Part shown: piece by piece, positions 36,195 through 45,183 of the stretch
Numbering within the stretch: the first letter of the stretch is position 1
How the letters are laid out: the number at the start of each line of letters is the position of its first letter
NCBI GenBank assembly: GCA_900545725.1
Contig: URAI01000001.1
Span: 1 to 64,000, forward strand
DNA from: an uncultured Eubacterium sp.
GTDB taxonomy: Bacteria > Bacillota > Clostridia > Lachnospirales > Lachnospiraceae
DNA length: 64,000 nt
Direction: 5' to 3'
Notes under the pieces: generated by a model
Told to the model about the DNA's origin: nothing
Seen by the model: the letters and a program-made list of their open reading frames with translations, nothing else
Database searches by the model: none
Position numbers and translations under genes: made by a program

Positions 36195-37571
36195 CTATAC
36201 AATATCAAAGGTTGTATCGGCACATTCAATCACACTGCCATTAAGCTTATTGTCATGCTCTGCCTTAAAATACGAATCCTTAATAGTAATATCTGTTATT
36301 GTATCAGGTCTGCCATTTAACGCTTCAATTTTAATTGCTGTATCTGCTCCCATACAGCTTATATTCTCAAATCTTATATTCTTAAAAAACGGAACATCCT
36401 CTTCATTAACCTCTGGTGTTTCTTCATTTCTGTTAAGTAAATTAAGAACATATGACATAGACATTATTATTGCTTCATTTTTTATATTAAGCATATTAAT
36501 ATTCTGTATATCTATATCTTCAACAACGCCGCCTCTTCCTAATGCACTCTTAAATCTTACACCGACATCTGTTCCAAGAAATGTGCAATCCTTAACAAGA
36601 ATATGCCTTACACATCTTGACATCTCACTTCCTACAACAAAGCCGCCATGTCCTTCATTAACTATACAGTCATGGATATATACATTTTCACAAGGTCCAT
36701 CAAAAGTTCTTGCCTCTGCATTCTTACCTGACTTCATACATATCGCATCATCACCGGTTTCAAATACACAGTCATGTACATGTACACCGTTACATGACTC
36801 AATATCGATGCCGTCACCATTCTGTGCATGGTACGGATTATTTACATGTATTCCTCTTACTGTAAGATTATTACAGAAGAAAGGATGTATATTCCATGCA
36901 GGTGAATTCATAAATGTTGCATCTTCAAGCAGCACCTTGTTACAATTCTTTAAGCTTACCATGACCGGTCTATAGAAATCATAATATCTTTCCGCTTTCT
37001 TAAGTGCATCAGCTTCACTTTTTTGTATATTCTTTTCGTTTCCGTCAAATGCTGATTCTGTAGGAAACCATATACCACCCTCTTTAGTTTCAATAATAAA
37101 GCTGCTCTTTTCTTTTAATTTGTTCCACTGTCTTTCAGTAAGCTTAAACTGCTTTATCGGTCTCCATAAATCTCCGCTTCCGTCAATTACGCCCCTGCCG
37201 CATATTGCTATATTTTCAACACCATCTGCTGTTATAGGTGATACTGTCCTTATACACTCCTGTCCCTCATAATTAGTAAGAATAAGCGGATACTCTTCTA
37301 TATTTTTAGAAAATTTAAGAACTGCCTGACTTTCAAGATATAATCTCACATTGCTTTTAAAAGAAATAGGACCTGTTATCCACATTCCGGCAGGAATTAC
37401 AACTGTTCCTCCACCAAGCGAAGACATTTCTTCCATTGCACTGTTAATAGCCTTTGCATTTTTCTTACTTGTCTGTATACTGCTGTCATTTTTTACTGCT
37501 CCATATTCTGTAATTACAGCCTGCCTGTCTGTAAATACAGGGACTTCTATATTAAAATCACTGCTTTTCAT
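36195..37571 (-). CDS. GH28 polygalacturonase family glycoside hydrolase
   Basis: This right-handed beta-helix enzyme cleaves galacturonan, the backbone of pectin. The GH28 catalytic blocks are in order: NGDGIDIESC, ETGDDAICMKSG, EGHGGFVVGSEMS and VRFKSALGRGG. Their Asp residues, His and Arg-Phe-Lys form the active site. No signal peptide is present, so it is probably a cytoplasmic exo-acting enzyme on imported oligogalacturonides. The ATG at 37571 follows GGAG; 17 upstream in-frame codons belong to the leader element. The gene stands alone, with no pectin transporter or uronate genes beside it. Confidence 0.92.
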   Translation of the reverse strand: MKSSDFNIEVPVFTDRQAVITEYGAVKNDSSIQTSKKNAKAINSAMEEMSSLGGGTVVIPAGMWITGPISFKSNVRLYLESQAVLKFSKNIEEYPLILTNYEGQECIRTVSPITADGVENIAICGRGVIDGSGDLWRPIKQFKLTERQWNKLKEKSSFIIETKEGGIWFPTESAFDGNEKNIQKSEADALKKAERYYDFYRPVMVSLKNCNKVLLEDATFMNSPAWNIHPFFCNNLTVRGIHVNNPYHAQNGDGIDIESCNGVHVHDCVFETGDDAICMKSGKNAEARTFDGPCENVYIHDCIVNEGHGGFVVGSEMSRCVRHILVKDCTFLGTDVGVRFKSALGRGGVVEDIDIQNINMLNIKNEAIIMSMSYVLNLLNRNEETPEVNEEDVPFFKNIRFENISCMGADTAIKIEALNGRPDTITDITIKDSYFKAEHDNKLNGSVIECADTTFDIV

Positions 37572-37743
37572 ATTAATCTCCATTCCGCAGGCATTTTTAA
37601 TTACGGATAAATCGCATGCCAAATGTCAGATTTGGCTCTGCGATAAGGGCTGCTTTGTGACGCCTGCAGCACAAATAGCCAGTTTATTTATGAACTTTGG
37701 AAAACAACCGCATCAGCATTATTTTTCACACTATCTCCATTCT
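37572..37743 (-). promoter_or_regulatory. structured leader element (subfamily A) of the GH28 gene
   Basis: It is nearly the same as the era leader in the middle (ATTTGGCTCTGCGATAAGGG is shared on the plus strand). P2 pairs CACAAATAGCC-type arms around 37650-37680. The loop at 37662-37669 pairs with the pre-Shine-Dalgarno segment at 37585-37592 over 8 bases, with one G-U wobble in RNA. The P1 arm is weaker than in era. Confidence 0.65.
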
Positions 37744-38127
37744 GAATCTGTGTAAAATAATCATAAAATTAAAATAATCATAAAAATAAAATAATCATAA
37801 AAAACTGCCGGCAGAATTACATATCGTATGTCATACAGCTACATTTATACCATATAACATGCCATATAAAACTATACCGGCAGCCTGTTATCATTTATAA
37901 TACAGTTCAAGATTCGCTCACGAATCTTGCTGCGAGCCGCTTGTCAGCTCTGTTGACTTTTTCATATCAGCAGCTCTGCAATCCTCGCAAAGCGTAATCT
38001 TTACCGGAGATTGAACCCCGGCTGAGACTATATTGTTCCCCTCCCTATAGATGAAAGGGAATCTCAGACTGAGATATAAATTAACACTTCCTAACTATAT
38101 AGAAAACCGCTATTTATATCCATATAT
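37744..38127. other. intergenic region with unexplained structured segment
   Basis: The segment about 37908-38070 is GC-richer than its surroundings and contains several hairpins. These are CAAGATTCG/CGAATCTTG (37908-37929), a long irregular stem closed by GCGAG (37932-37936) and CTCGC (37984-37988), and CCGGAG/CCCCGG (38004-38021). It follows gatB on the minus strand. It may be a non-coding RNA, but I cannot assign a class, and no T-tract follows. The remainder is AT-rich. Confidence 0.4.
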
Positions 38128-39561
38128 TTATAATAATTCCTGTAACAGCTTATTAACCATTCCCGGATTAGCCTTGCCCTGCATAGCTTTCATAGTCTGT
38201 CCAACGAGGTAACCTATTGCCTGTTTCTTGCCATTTCTGTAATCATCTACAGACTGTGGATTATCAGCAATAACCTTTTCTATGGTAGCCTTTAATGCTC
38301 CCTCATCATTAACCTGTTTAAGTCCATTTTCCTCAATATACTTATCAGGGTCAACATCTTCATCAAACACCTTAACAAAGACATCCTTAGCAACCGAATT
38401 ATTAATAGAGCCTGCCTCAACAAGTTCAATTAACTTGGCAAGGTTCTCTGGTGAAAATGAAATATCTGCAGCATCCATATCCTTTTCCTTTAGCAGACGC
38501 ATTGTTTCACCCATAATCCAGTTAGATACCTTCTTCGGCTTATTACAAATAGCAGTTGCCGCCTCAAAAATATCAGCAAGCTTCTTACTGTCTGTAATAA
38601 TATTAATATCATAATCAGGAATACCAAACTCTTCTTTATATCTTTTCATTTTCTCAGTCTTAAATTCAGGCTGGGCTTTTCTTATTCTATCAAGCCATTC
38701 ATCACTTATGCTTACAGGCACAAGGTCTGGGTCTGGGAAATATCTGTAATCCTGTGCATCCTCTTTTGAACGCATAGCATAAGAATATTCTTTATTATCA
38801 TCCCATCTTCTCGTTTCCTGAACAACCTTTTCACCTGACTCAATAAGGTCAATCTGTCTTGCAACTTCATTTTCAATACATCTTGAAATAGCACTGAAAG
38901 AATTAAGATTCTTGGTTTCTGTTCTCGTACCAAATTCTGTTGAACCAGCCTCTCTTACCGAAAGATTAACATCAGCTCTCATAGAACCTTCCTGTAATTT
39001 ACAGTCAGATACTCCTAAGTACTGTACAATAAGTCTTAACTTATCAAGGTAAGCTATTACTTCCTCAGCACTTCTCATATCAGGTTCTGAAACTATCTCT
39101 ATAAGAGGGACACCTGAACGGTTATAATCAACTAAAGATACATCTTCCCAGTCATCATGTACAAGCTTACCGGCATCCTCTTCCATATGAATCTCATGGA
39201 TTCTTATCTGCTTTGTAGTTCCATCCTCTAATTCAATATCGACATGGCCATTTCGGCAGATTGGAAGATAGAGCTGTGAAATCTGGTAATTCTGAGCATT
39301 ATCAGGATAGAAATAATTCTTTCTGTCGAATTTACAGTTCTGTGTAATTGTACAGTTAGTAGCAAGTCCTACTGCTGCCGCATATTCAACAACCTGCTTA
39401 TTTAATACAGGAAGTGAACCCGGCATACCTGTACATACAGGGCATGTATGTGTATTAGGTGCTCCGCCAAATGCTGTCGAGCAGCCACAGAATATCTTTG
39501 TCTTTGTTGCAAGTTCTACATGAACTTCAAGTCCAATGACTGTTTCATACTGTTTTGCCAT
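38128..39561 (-). CDS. gatB: Asp/Glu-tRNA amidotransferase subunit B
   Basis: GatB binds mischarged Asp-tRNA-Asn or Glu-tRNA-Gln for amidation. The 477-residue protein has ETVIGLEVHVELATKTKIFC at the start, the DRKNYFYPDNAQNYQISQ motif, and DYNRSGVPLIEIVSEPDM. The YqeY-like tail ends VGQTMKAMQGKANPGMVNKLL. The ATG at 39561 lies one base after the gatA stop, indicating tight coupling. Confidence 0.97.
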   Translation of the reverse strand: MAKQYETVIGLEVHVELATKTKIFCGCSTAFGGAPNTHTCPVCTGMPGSLPVLNKQVVEYAAAVGLATNCTITQNCKFDRKNYFYPDNAQNYQISQLYLPICRNGHVDIELEDGTTKQIRIHEIHMEEDAGKLVHDDWEDVSLVDYNRSGVPLIEIVSEPDMRSAEEVIAYLDKLRLIVQYLGVSDCKLQEGSMRADVNLSVREAGSTEFGTRTETKNLNSFSAISRCIENEVARQIDLIESGEKVVQETRRWDDNKEYSYAMRSKEDAQDYRYFPDPDLVPVSISDEWLDRIRKAQPEFKTEKMKRYKEEFGIPDYDINIITDSKKLADIFEAATAICNKPKKVSNWIMGETMRLLKEKDMDAADISFSPENLAKLIELVEAGSINNSVAKDVFVKVFDEDVDPDKYIEENGLKQVNDEGALKATIEKVIADNPQSVDDYRNGKKQAIGYLVGQTMKAMQGKANPGMVNKLLQELL

Positions 39562-39562
39562 A

Positions 39563-41011
39563 TTACTGTACACCGCCTTTCTGTGCCTGTTCTAATGCAT
39601 AACCTGCACGAATGAGATTCTTCTCCTTAAAGCAGTCTCCGATTAGCTGTACGCCTATTGGAAGACCGGCAGAATCCTTGCCGCATGGAATACTAAGTCC
39701 CGGAAGTCCTGCAAGATTAAGTGATATTGTATATATATCTGATAAATACATCTTAATAGGATCTGAAAGTGATGAACCAAGCTTAGGCGCTGTTGTTGGA
39801 GCCACAGGTCCTAATATCACATCATATTTCGCAAATGCTTCATCAAATGCCTTCTTAATAAGAGCCTTAACTCTTAAAGCCTTAAGATAATATGCATCAT
39901 AATAACCTGAACTTAATACGAAAGAACCAAGCATAATTCTTCTCTTAACCTCCGGGCCAAAGCCTTCGGAACGTGTCTTTTTGTACATATCATGGAGTCC
40001 GTCATAATTCTTAGCCCTGTAGCCGTATTTAACACCATCAAATCTTTCAAGGTTGGAGCTTGCCTCTGCTGCTGCAATTGTATAGTAAGTAGGAATTGCA
40101 TAATCAACAAGACTTAAATCAAACTCCTCTACTATTGCCCCCTTAGCTTCAAGCTGTTTAGCTGCATTTAACACTGCTTCCTTAACCTGTGGGTCAAGAC
40201 CTTCACCAAAATAATCTCTTGGAATACCAATCTTTAAGCCGGCGACATCATCTACAAGCGCTGATGTAAAGTCTGTATCTTCTCTCTTAATAGATGTAGA
40301 ATCCTTAACATCATGCGATGCAATTATCTCCATAATTGTTGCACAGTCTGTTACGTCCTTACAAAGCGGTCCTATCTGGTCAAGCGATGAACCATAAGCT
40401 ATAAGACCATAACGCGATACTGTTCCATAAGTCGGCTTCATACCAACTACACCACAATATGATGCAGGCTGTCTGATTGAACCACCTGTATCTGAGCCTA
40501 ATGCAAAGAAACATTCATTTGCTGCAACTGCAGCTGCTGAGCCGCCAGATGAACCACCCGGTACATGTTCAGGGTTACATGGATTTTTTGTAACTCCATA
40601 AGCTGATGTTTCAGTAGTTGAACCCATCGCAAATTCATCCATATTAGTCTTTCCGATTATAACAGCTCCAGCCTCCTCAAGCTTAATAACTGCTTCTGAT
40701 GAAAATGTAGGCACGAAGTTCTCAAGTATCTTTGAAGAACATGTTGTAAGCATACCCTTAGTACACATGTTATCCTTAATAGCAACAGGCACACCTGCAA
40801 GAGGTCCGTTAAGCTTACCTGCCTTAATTGCCTCATCTGCTGCTTTAGCATTTGCTAATGCTGTTTCTTTATCAAATGTAACATAACAGTTCAGATTGTC
40901 TTCTGTCTTTTCAATCTGGGCTATTACTGCTTCCATTGCTTCTACCGCTGTAGCATTGCCGGCTTTAATCTCTTTACCAAGCTCTACAGCTGTTAAATTC
41001 AACAAATCCAT
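39563..41011 (-). CDS. gatA: Asp/Glu-tRNA amidotransferase subunit A
   Basis: GatA is the amidase that releases ammonia from glutamine. The Ser-cisSer-Lys triad is seen in VAIKDNMC, GGSSGGSAAAVAA and DTGGSIRQPAS. The 482-residue protein starts at 41011 (MDLLNLTAVELGKEI) after AAAGGA. A longer in-frame reading of 42 codons upstream comes from a degenerate leader element and is unlikely to be coding. The operon order is aspS, gatC, gatA, gatB. Confidence 0.97.
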   Translation of the reverse strand: MDLLNLTAVELGKEIKAGNATAVEAMEAVIAQIEKTEDNLNCYVTFDKETALANAKAADEAIKAGKLNGPLAGVPVAIKDNMCTKGMLTTCSSKILENFVPTFSSEAVIKLEEAGAVIIGKTNMDEFAMGSTTETSAYGVTKNPCNPEHVPGGSSGGSAAAVAANECFFALGSDTGGSIRQPASYCGVVGMKPTYGTVSRYGLIAYGSSLDQIGPLCKDVTDCATIMEIIASHDVKDSTSIKREDTDFTSALVDDVAGLKIGIPRDYFGEGLDPQVKEAVLNAAKQLEAKGAIVEEFDLSLVDYAIPTYYTIAAAEASSNLERFDGVKYGYRAKNYDGLHDMYKKTRSEGFGPEVKRRIMLGSFVLSSGYYDAYYLKALRVKALIKKAFDEAFAKYDVILGPVAPTTAPKLGSSLSDPIKMYLSDIYTISLNLAGLPGLSIPCGKDSAGLPIGVQLIGDCFKEKNLIRAGYALEQAQKGGVQ

Positions 41012-41137
41012 AGCATTTCCTTTCTTAATAAATATAGTCTGCAATAATGGCTGTTTTGTATCGTCTGTGGCACAAAAAGCCCTATAAATAATCCGAAGAT
41101 TCATCTGATTATTCATACTAATCCGCCATATGAGCAT
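41012..41137 (-). promoter_or_regulatory. degenerate leader element before gatA
   Basis: This sequence retains P1 (AATAATC/GATTATT), the AGTATGAATAAT entry string and P2 (GGCTTTTTGT-like with ACAAAACAGCC, loop CCACAGAC). It lacks the complementary tail next to the ribosome site. It is probably an old copy, now lying in the gatC-gatA gap. Confidence 0.5.
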
Positions 41138-41166
41138 TTTTATTGTATAAATGTGAACTGCAATAA

Positions 41167-41460
41167 TTAATCTACAGTCTTTGGAACTACAAATGCAGAA
41201 TCCTTACACTCAGGTGCGTTGCTCAATATATTCTCACTGTCATCACCATTAATTACTACATCTTCCCTGAATACGTTATTTACAGGGAAAACATGTGACA
41301 TAGGCTCAACACCTGTTGTATCAAGCTCATTTAACTTATCAATATGGTCTAACATTCTTGCCATATCACTTTTTGCTGCTTCTTTTTCTTCATCAGAAAG
41401 CTCAAGTTTTGCTAAAATGCCAACGTATTCAATTGTTTCATCGCTTATAACGTTTGCCAT
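41167..41460 (-). CDS. gatC: Asp/Glu-tRNA amidotransferase subunit C
   Basis: GatC is the small belt subunit joining GatA and GatB. The 97-residue protein has ISDETIEYVGILAKLELSDEE, then HIDKLNELDTTGVEPMSHVFP, both typical. AAAGGTG precedes the ATG at 41460. An intercistronic hairpin separates it from aspS. Confidence 0.95.
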   Translation of the reverse strand: MANVISDETIEYVGILAKLELSDEEKEAAKSDMARMLDHIDKLNELDTTGVEPMSHVFPVNNVFREDVVINGDDSENILSNAPECKDSAFVVPKTVD

Positions 41461-41553
41461 AACTGTCACCTTTCTATTCTATATATTTTCGTCTAATTCA
41501 TAATTAACTTTCTTAATTAAAAATGACTATTTATCTCAAAATTTTAATATCAA

Positions 41554-41597
41554 TTCCCACTTACATTTATTAATTTATATTTTTATATAAGTGGGAA
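41554..41597 (-). terminator. intercistronic hairpin between aspS and gatC
   Basis: TTCCCACTTA (41554-41563) pairs perfectly with TAAGTGGGAA (41588-41597). The T-tract on the minus strand is poor, so it may attenuate rather than end the aspS transcript, or protect processed RNA. Confidence 0.55.
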
Positions 41598-41613
41598 CTT
41601 AACTGATACTATA

Positions 41614-43359
41614 TTAATCTCTCACTTTAATGTGAACTTCTCTTAACTGCTGTTCTGTTACTTCGTTAGGAGCACCGCACATAAGATCCTGGGCTGTACC
41701 ACTCATAGGGAATGGAATAACTTCACGGATATTTTCTTCATTTCTAAGAAGCATAATCATACGGTCTACACCAGGAGCCATACCAGCGTGTGGTGGTGCA
41801 CCGAACTGGAATGCATTGTACAATGCGCCAAACTTTTCCTTTAATACTTCTTCATCATAACCGGCAATCTCAAATGCCTTAACCATTATCTTCATATCGT
41901 GGTTTCTTACGGCACCTGATGACAATTCTATACCATTACATACAATATCATACTGGTAAGCAAGTATATCAAGTGGATCCATGTTATTTAATGCATCAAG
42001 GCCACCCTGTGGCATAGAGAATGGATTATGTGTAAATCCAATCTTCTTAGTTTCAGGATCTCTTTCAAACATTGGGAAGTCATTAACATAACAGAATCTG
42101 TATGAATTTTTCTCAATAAGATCAAGCTTTTCACCTAATTCTGTGCGAATCATACCGGCATAATATGCTGCCCTGTCTTCCTTATCTGCCATAAAGAATA
42201 TTGTATCTCCAGCTTCAAGGCCTGCAAGTTCCAGAAATTCTTTCTTCATATCATCTGGAATGAACTTATCAATAGGTCCCTTGTATGATAAGTCTTCAAG
42301 TACCTCAAGGTATCCAAGTCCGCCCATACCAATACTTGTTGCGAACTTTAATAACTTCTCATGGAAGCCCTTAGACATCTTATTGTGAACCTTAACAGCT
42401 CTTACAGTCTTACCAATAAATGGCTTGAATGTACATCTCTGGAAAAATTCTGTTACATCTATAATTCTAAGTGGATTTCTAAGGTCTGGTTTGTCTGTAC
42501 CAAATTCAAGCATAGCCTGCTTATAGCTGATAATAGGATAAGGAGCCTTAGTAACCTCAAAACCTTCTGGTGCAAACTTTTCAAATGTCTCTGTAAGAAC
42601 TTCTTCACCAACTCTGAATACATCTTCCTGTGTTGCAAAGCTCATTTCAAAGTCTAACTGATAAAATTCTCCCGGTGAACGGTCAGCTCTTGCATCTTCA
42701 TCTCTGAAACAAGGTGCAATCTGGAAATACTTATCAATACCTGATACCATAAGGAGCTGCTTGTACTGCTGTGGAGCCTGTGGAAGAGCATAGAACTTAC
42801 CCTTATATTTTCTTGATGGAACTATATAATCTCTTGCTCCCTCAGGTGATGAGGCACAAAGTATAGGTGTCTGGATTTCCATAAAGCCCATATCAGACAT
42901 CTTCTGACGAAGGAATGTTATAACCTTTGATCTGAAAAGAATGTTATCCTTAACCTTTTCATTTCTTAAATCAAGATATCTGTACTTTAAACGTACATCT
43001 TCTCTTACTTCCTTAGAAGTCATAACTTCAAATGGAAGCTGCTGGTATACTTCACCGAGCATAGTAATCTTCTTAGCTTCAAGTTCGATTGTACCTGAAG
43101 GAATCTTTGGATTATATGTTTCTTCATCTCTCTTTTCTACGATACCTTCGATTGATATACATTCTTCCTTTTTGATACCATGAAGTAATTCTGTATTACG
43201 GATAACTACCTGTAATACTCCGTACATATCTCTTAAATCAATAAATGATACACCGCCATGGTCACGAATATTTTCTACCCATCCGGCAACCTTTAATTCT
43301 TTACCAATATCATTTTCACTGACATTATTAAGTGTGACATCTCTATAAATGTTTGACAT
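41614..43359 (-). CDS. aspS: aspartyl-tRNA synthetase (bacterial type)
   Basis: The 581-residue enzyme has the OB-fold anticodon domain (VAGWVENIRDHGGVSFIDLRD) and class II motif 2 (FRDEDARADRSPGEFYQLD). An inserted GAD domain follows (residues about 280-400), then motif 3 (GMAPGVDRMIMLL). It lies directly upstream of gatCAB, behind a T-box. Together they could charge tRNA-Asn with Asp and amidate it, so the enzyme may be non-discriminating; this is inference. The ATG at 43359 follows GGAGG. Confidence 0.96.
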   Translation of the reverse strand: MSNIYRDVTLNNVSENDIGKELKVAGWVENIRDHGGVSFIDLRDMYGVLQVVIRNTELLHGIKKEECISIEGIVEKRDEETYNPKIPSGTIELEAKKITMLGEVYQQLPFEVMTSKEVREDVRLKYRYLDLRNEKVKDNILFRSKVITFLRQKMSDMGFMEIQTPILCASSPEGARDYIVPSRKYKGKFYALPQAPQQYKQLLMVSGIDKYFQIAPCFRDEDARADRSPGEFYQLDFEMSFATQEDVFRVGEEVLTETFEKFAPEGFEVTKAPYPIISYKQAMLEFGTDKPDLRNPLRIIDVTEFFQRCTFKPFIGKTVRAVKVHNKMSKGFHEKLLKFATSIGMGGLGYLEVLEDLSYKGPIDKFIPDDMKKEFLELAGLEAGDTIFFMADKEDRAAYYAGMIRTELGEKLDLIEKNSYRFCYVNDFPMFERDPETKKIGFTHNPFSMPQGGLDALNNMDPLDILAYQYDIVCNGIELSSGAVRNHDMKIMVKAFEIAGYDEEVLKEKFGALYNAFQFGAPPHAGMAPGVDRMIMLLRNEENIREVIPFPMSGTAQDLMCGAPNEVTEQQLREVHIKVRD

Positions 43360-43506
43360 TTTTTCCTCCATTCTTTTGCAGTTTTCTGCGATTGATTTGT
43401 TAATATAATAAGCCATGTAAAAACACTCTGAGAATTTCTCATATTATCGCAACAGTCGCCAAATCTTATGCAAGCATAGATTCCGGCTTGTTATTTGCAT
43501 AAATAA

Positions 43507-43775
43507 AAAGCCCCAGAATACACAATGTATTCCGGGGCGAACAATCTAATTATCCACGGTACCACCCGTATTAATAGCCTTTTTAATTATTATATTAATA
43601 ATCTATATTGCTATTATCTTAACCACTTAACGCGTGTAACGTAACTGCCTAGACATAATTATTATGCTTCAGCAGCTCAGCTCCAGAGTGTTGTTCTTTT
43701 CAATTCCCTGTGTATGCTCTCAGTCGACGGCATTGCTTTCCTGTCAGGTTCCATGAGAAGAAGTCTCTTTCTTTG
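43507..43775 (-). promoter_or_regulatory. T-box riboswitch leader of aspS-gatCAB
   Basis: On the minus strand the antiterminator core GGGTGGTACCGTGG (near 43567-43554) is followed by a terminator hairpin, GCCCCGGAATACA/TGTATTCTGGGGC, and TTTTTATTT (43507-43540). Stem I upstream contains AGAGAC and ends in CTCTGGAGCTGAGC. The probable specifier lies just before it in AAGAACAACAC (43701-43689), offering AAC (Asn) overlapped by GAA (Glu). A GAC elsewhere in stem I is less well placed. Uncharged tRNA would stabilise the antiterminator and switch on the operon. Confidence 0.9.
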
Positions 43776-43854
43776 CTTTTATTATATTAACCTAATTATT
43801 ACTATATTATCATATAAACATTATGATTTCAAGGAGAATTTAGGGGTTTTTATA

Positions 43855-44619
43855 TTATTCTTCCAGCATTGCATTCATTTTTTCCATTTGGTCTTCGGCT
43901 TTATAGATTAGCTTGCTACATTCCAGAAGTTGTTCGGAGAAGTCATAGCCGGCGTTTCCTATAGCTTTGTACATTATATCGTGTTCCAGGCTTGCCCACA
44001 AATCCATTGCTAATGTTCTTATCTGTATCTCAACTGGCACCATTTGTTTTTTATTCATAAAATAAATAGGTACTCTTATTACCATGTGTAGACTTCTATA
44101 ACCATTATCCTTAGGTTGTTCTATATAATCTTTTATATTAATTATTTGTATATCGTCTTGTGCTAATATTCTATCCCTTATCTCATATACATCTTTTATA
44201 TAAGGACATACTACTCGTATACCTGCTATATCAAAAATATTGTTACACGCTGCACTTATTGACAAGTCAAGATTTTTCTTTCTTAACTTTCCTAATATAC
44301 TTCTTGACGACTTTATTCTTGTATCAATGTGATGAATAGGACACCGCTTTTTTCTATATCTAAATTCATCTTTTATTATCTCTATTCTTGAAGTAGATTC
44401 ACTTACTGCTGCACTGTACATTTTTAATATAGGATCTATTACTTGCTCGAATTGTTCTGTCATTATGGCAACCGTTTCCATGTTGTCACCAAGCACTCTG
44501 GTAGCCGGAACTAAATCTGTTACTTGTATGTATTCGTTTTCTTCTTCAACAACTATTCCAGTTTGTTTTATATTATCTTCTTCATTTCCTATATTTGTAA
44601 TACTAACTACACTATCCAT
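43855..44619 (-). CDS. small alarmone synthetase (RelA/SpoT synthetase domain)
   Basis: The 254-residue protein has a single RelA_SpoT synthetase domain and no hydrolase or TGS/ACT domain. Motifs are AACNNIFDIAGIRVVCPYIKDVYEI, PKDNGYRSLHMVIRVPI (substrate loop) and VPVEIQIRTLAMDLWASLEHDIMYK. It should make (p)ppGpp from GTP or GDP plus ATP. An N-terminal extension of about 60 residues is not conserved. GAGG lies 5 bases before the ATG. It is a RelQ/YjbM-like enzyme by architecture. Confidence 0.9.
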   Translation of the reverse strand: MDSVVSITNIGNEEDNIKQTGIVVEEENEYIQVTDLVPATRVLGDNMETVAIMTEQFEQVIDPILKMYSAAVSESTSRIEIIKDEFRYRKKRCPIHHIDTRIKSSRSILGKLRKKNLDLSISAACNNIFDIAGIRVVCPYIKDVYEIRDRILAQDDIQIINIKDYIEQPKDNGYRSLHMVIRVPIYFMNKKQMVPVEIQIRTLAMDLWASLEHDIMYKAIGNAGYDFSEQLLECSKLIYKAEDQMEKMNAMLEE

Positions 44620-44761
44620 TATATCCTCACTTCTGGACTAACCATTAATTTATACAAAATTATTATCCATTTCTTAAATAATAAATATTTTTATACACAA
44701 TCTTTTAGCTTATTATACCAAATTATTATTAATAAAGAATATAATGCAAATGAAATTTTTA

Positions 44762-44944
44762 TTATATATTTCTTAGCAGAAGTCCTATAGCTATTCCCTT
44801 TTCTTTTACGCTCTGGCTTAAATTACACATAATATCCACTTCCTCTCTGAATTTTTCTTCTATAGGAATATCATATTCGTTTCCTATTATATCTAGCTTT
44901 TCTGTTGCTGTTAATGTTACAGCTTTTGTCAGTATTTTTTTCAT
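44762..44944 (-). pseudogene. Rpn-family (PD-(D/E)XK) C-terminal remnant
   Basis: This 60-residue reading resembles only the C-terminal end of Rpn-family recombination-promoting nuclease/transposase proteins: EKLDIIGNEYDIPIEEKFREE, then VDIMCNLSQSVKEKGIAIG. No nuclease core is present. GGAG before its ATG means it could still be translated. It may be a remnant of a larger gene or a free-standing small Rpn tail. The surrounding 44620-45183 is otherwise AT-rich without features. Confidence 0.55.
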
Positions 44945-45183
44945 GTTTTTCTCCCATCTTAATTTATTTAGAGAATATATGTTCGTTATATCTTAACAAA
45001 ACAATTATTTTCCAAGTGCATTATATATTATTAAAAAAAACAAGCAGTAATATATGTTTTGTTACTTTAATGGTACTTTTTCTGTTACATTTTACTTATT
45101 TTTTAATAATTGTATTCATAATGCACTTATAATTTGCTTTATTAAAATACTACATGACTATTACAAAAGCTGTGTCTATTACT

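Noticed and set aside
36178..36975. 265-codon open frame opposite the GH28 gene
   Set aside because: It is a shadow of the beta-helix coding sequence; the sense frame has all catalytic motifs.
38004..38021. tRNA gene suggested by a T-arm-like hairpin
   Set aside because: No matching acceptor stem, anticodon arm or D arm could be found around it on either strand.
43723..43727. GAC (Asp) as the T-box specifier of aspS
   Set aside because: It is followed by T and lies far from the CTCTGGAGCTG end of stem I, where the specifier loop is normally found. It is kept only as an alternative.
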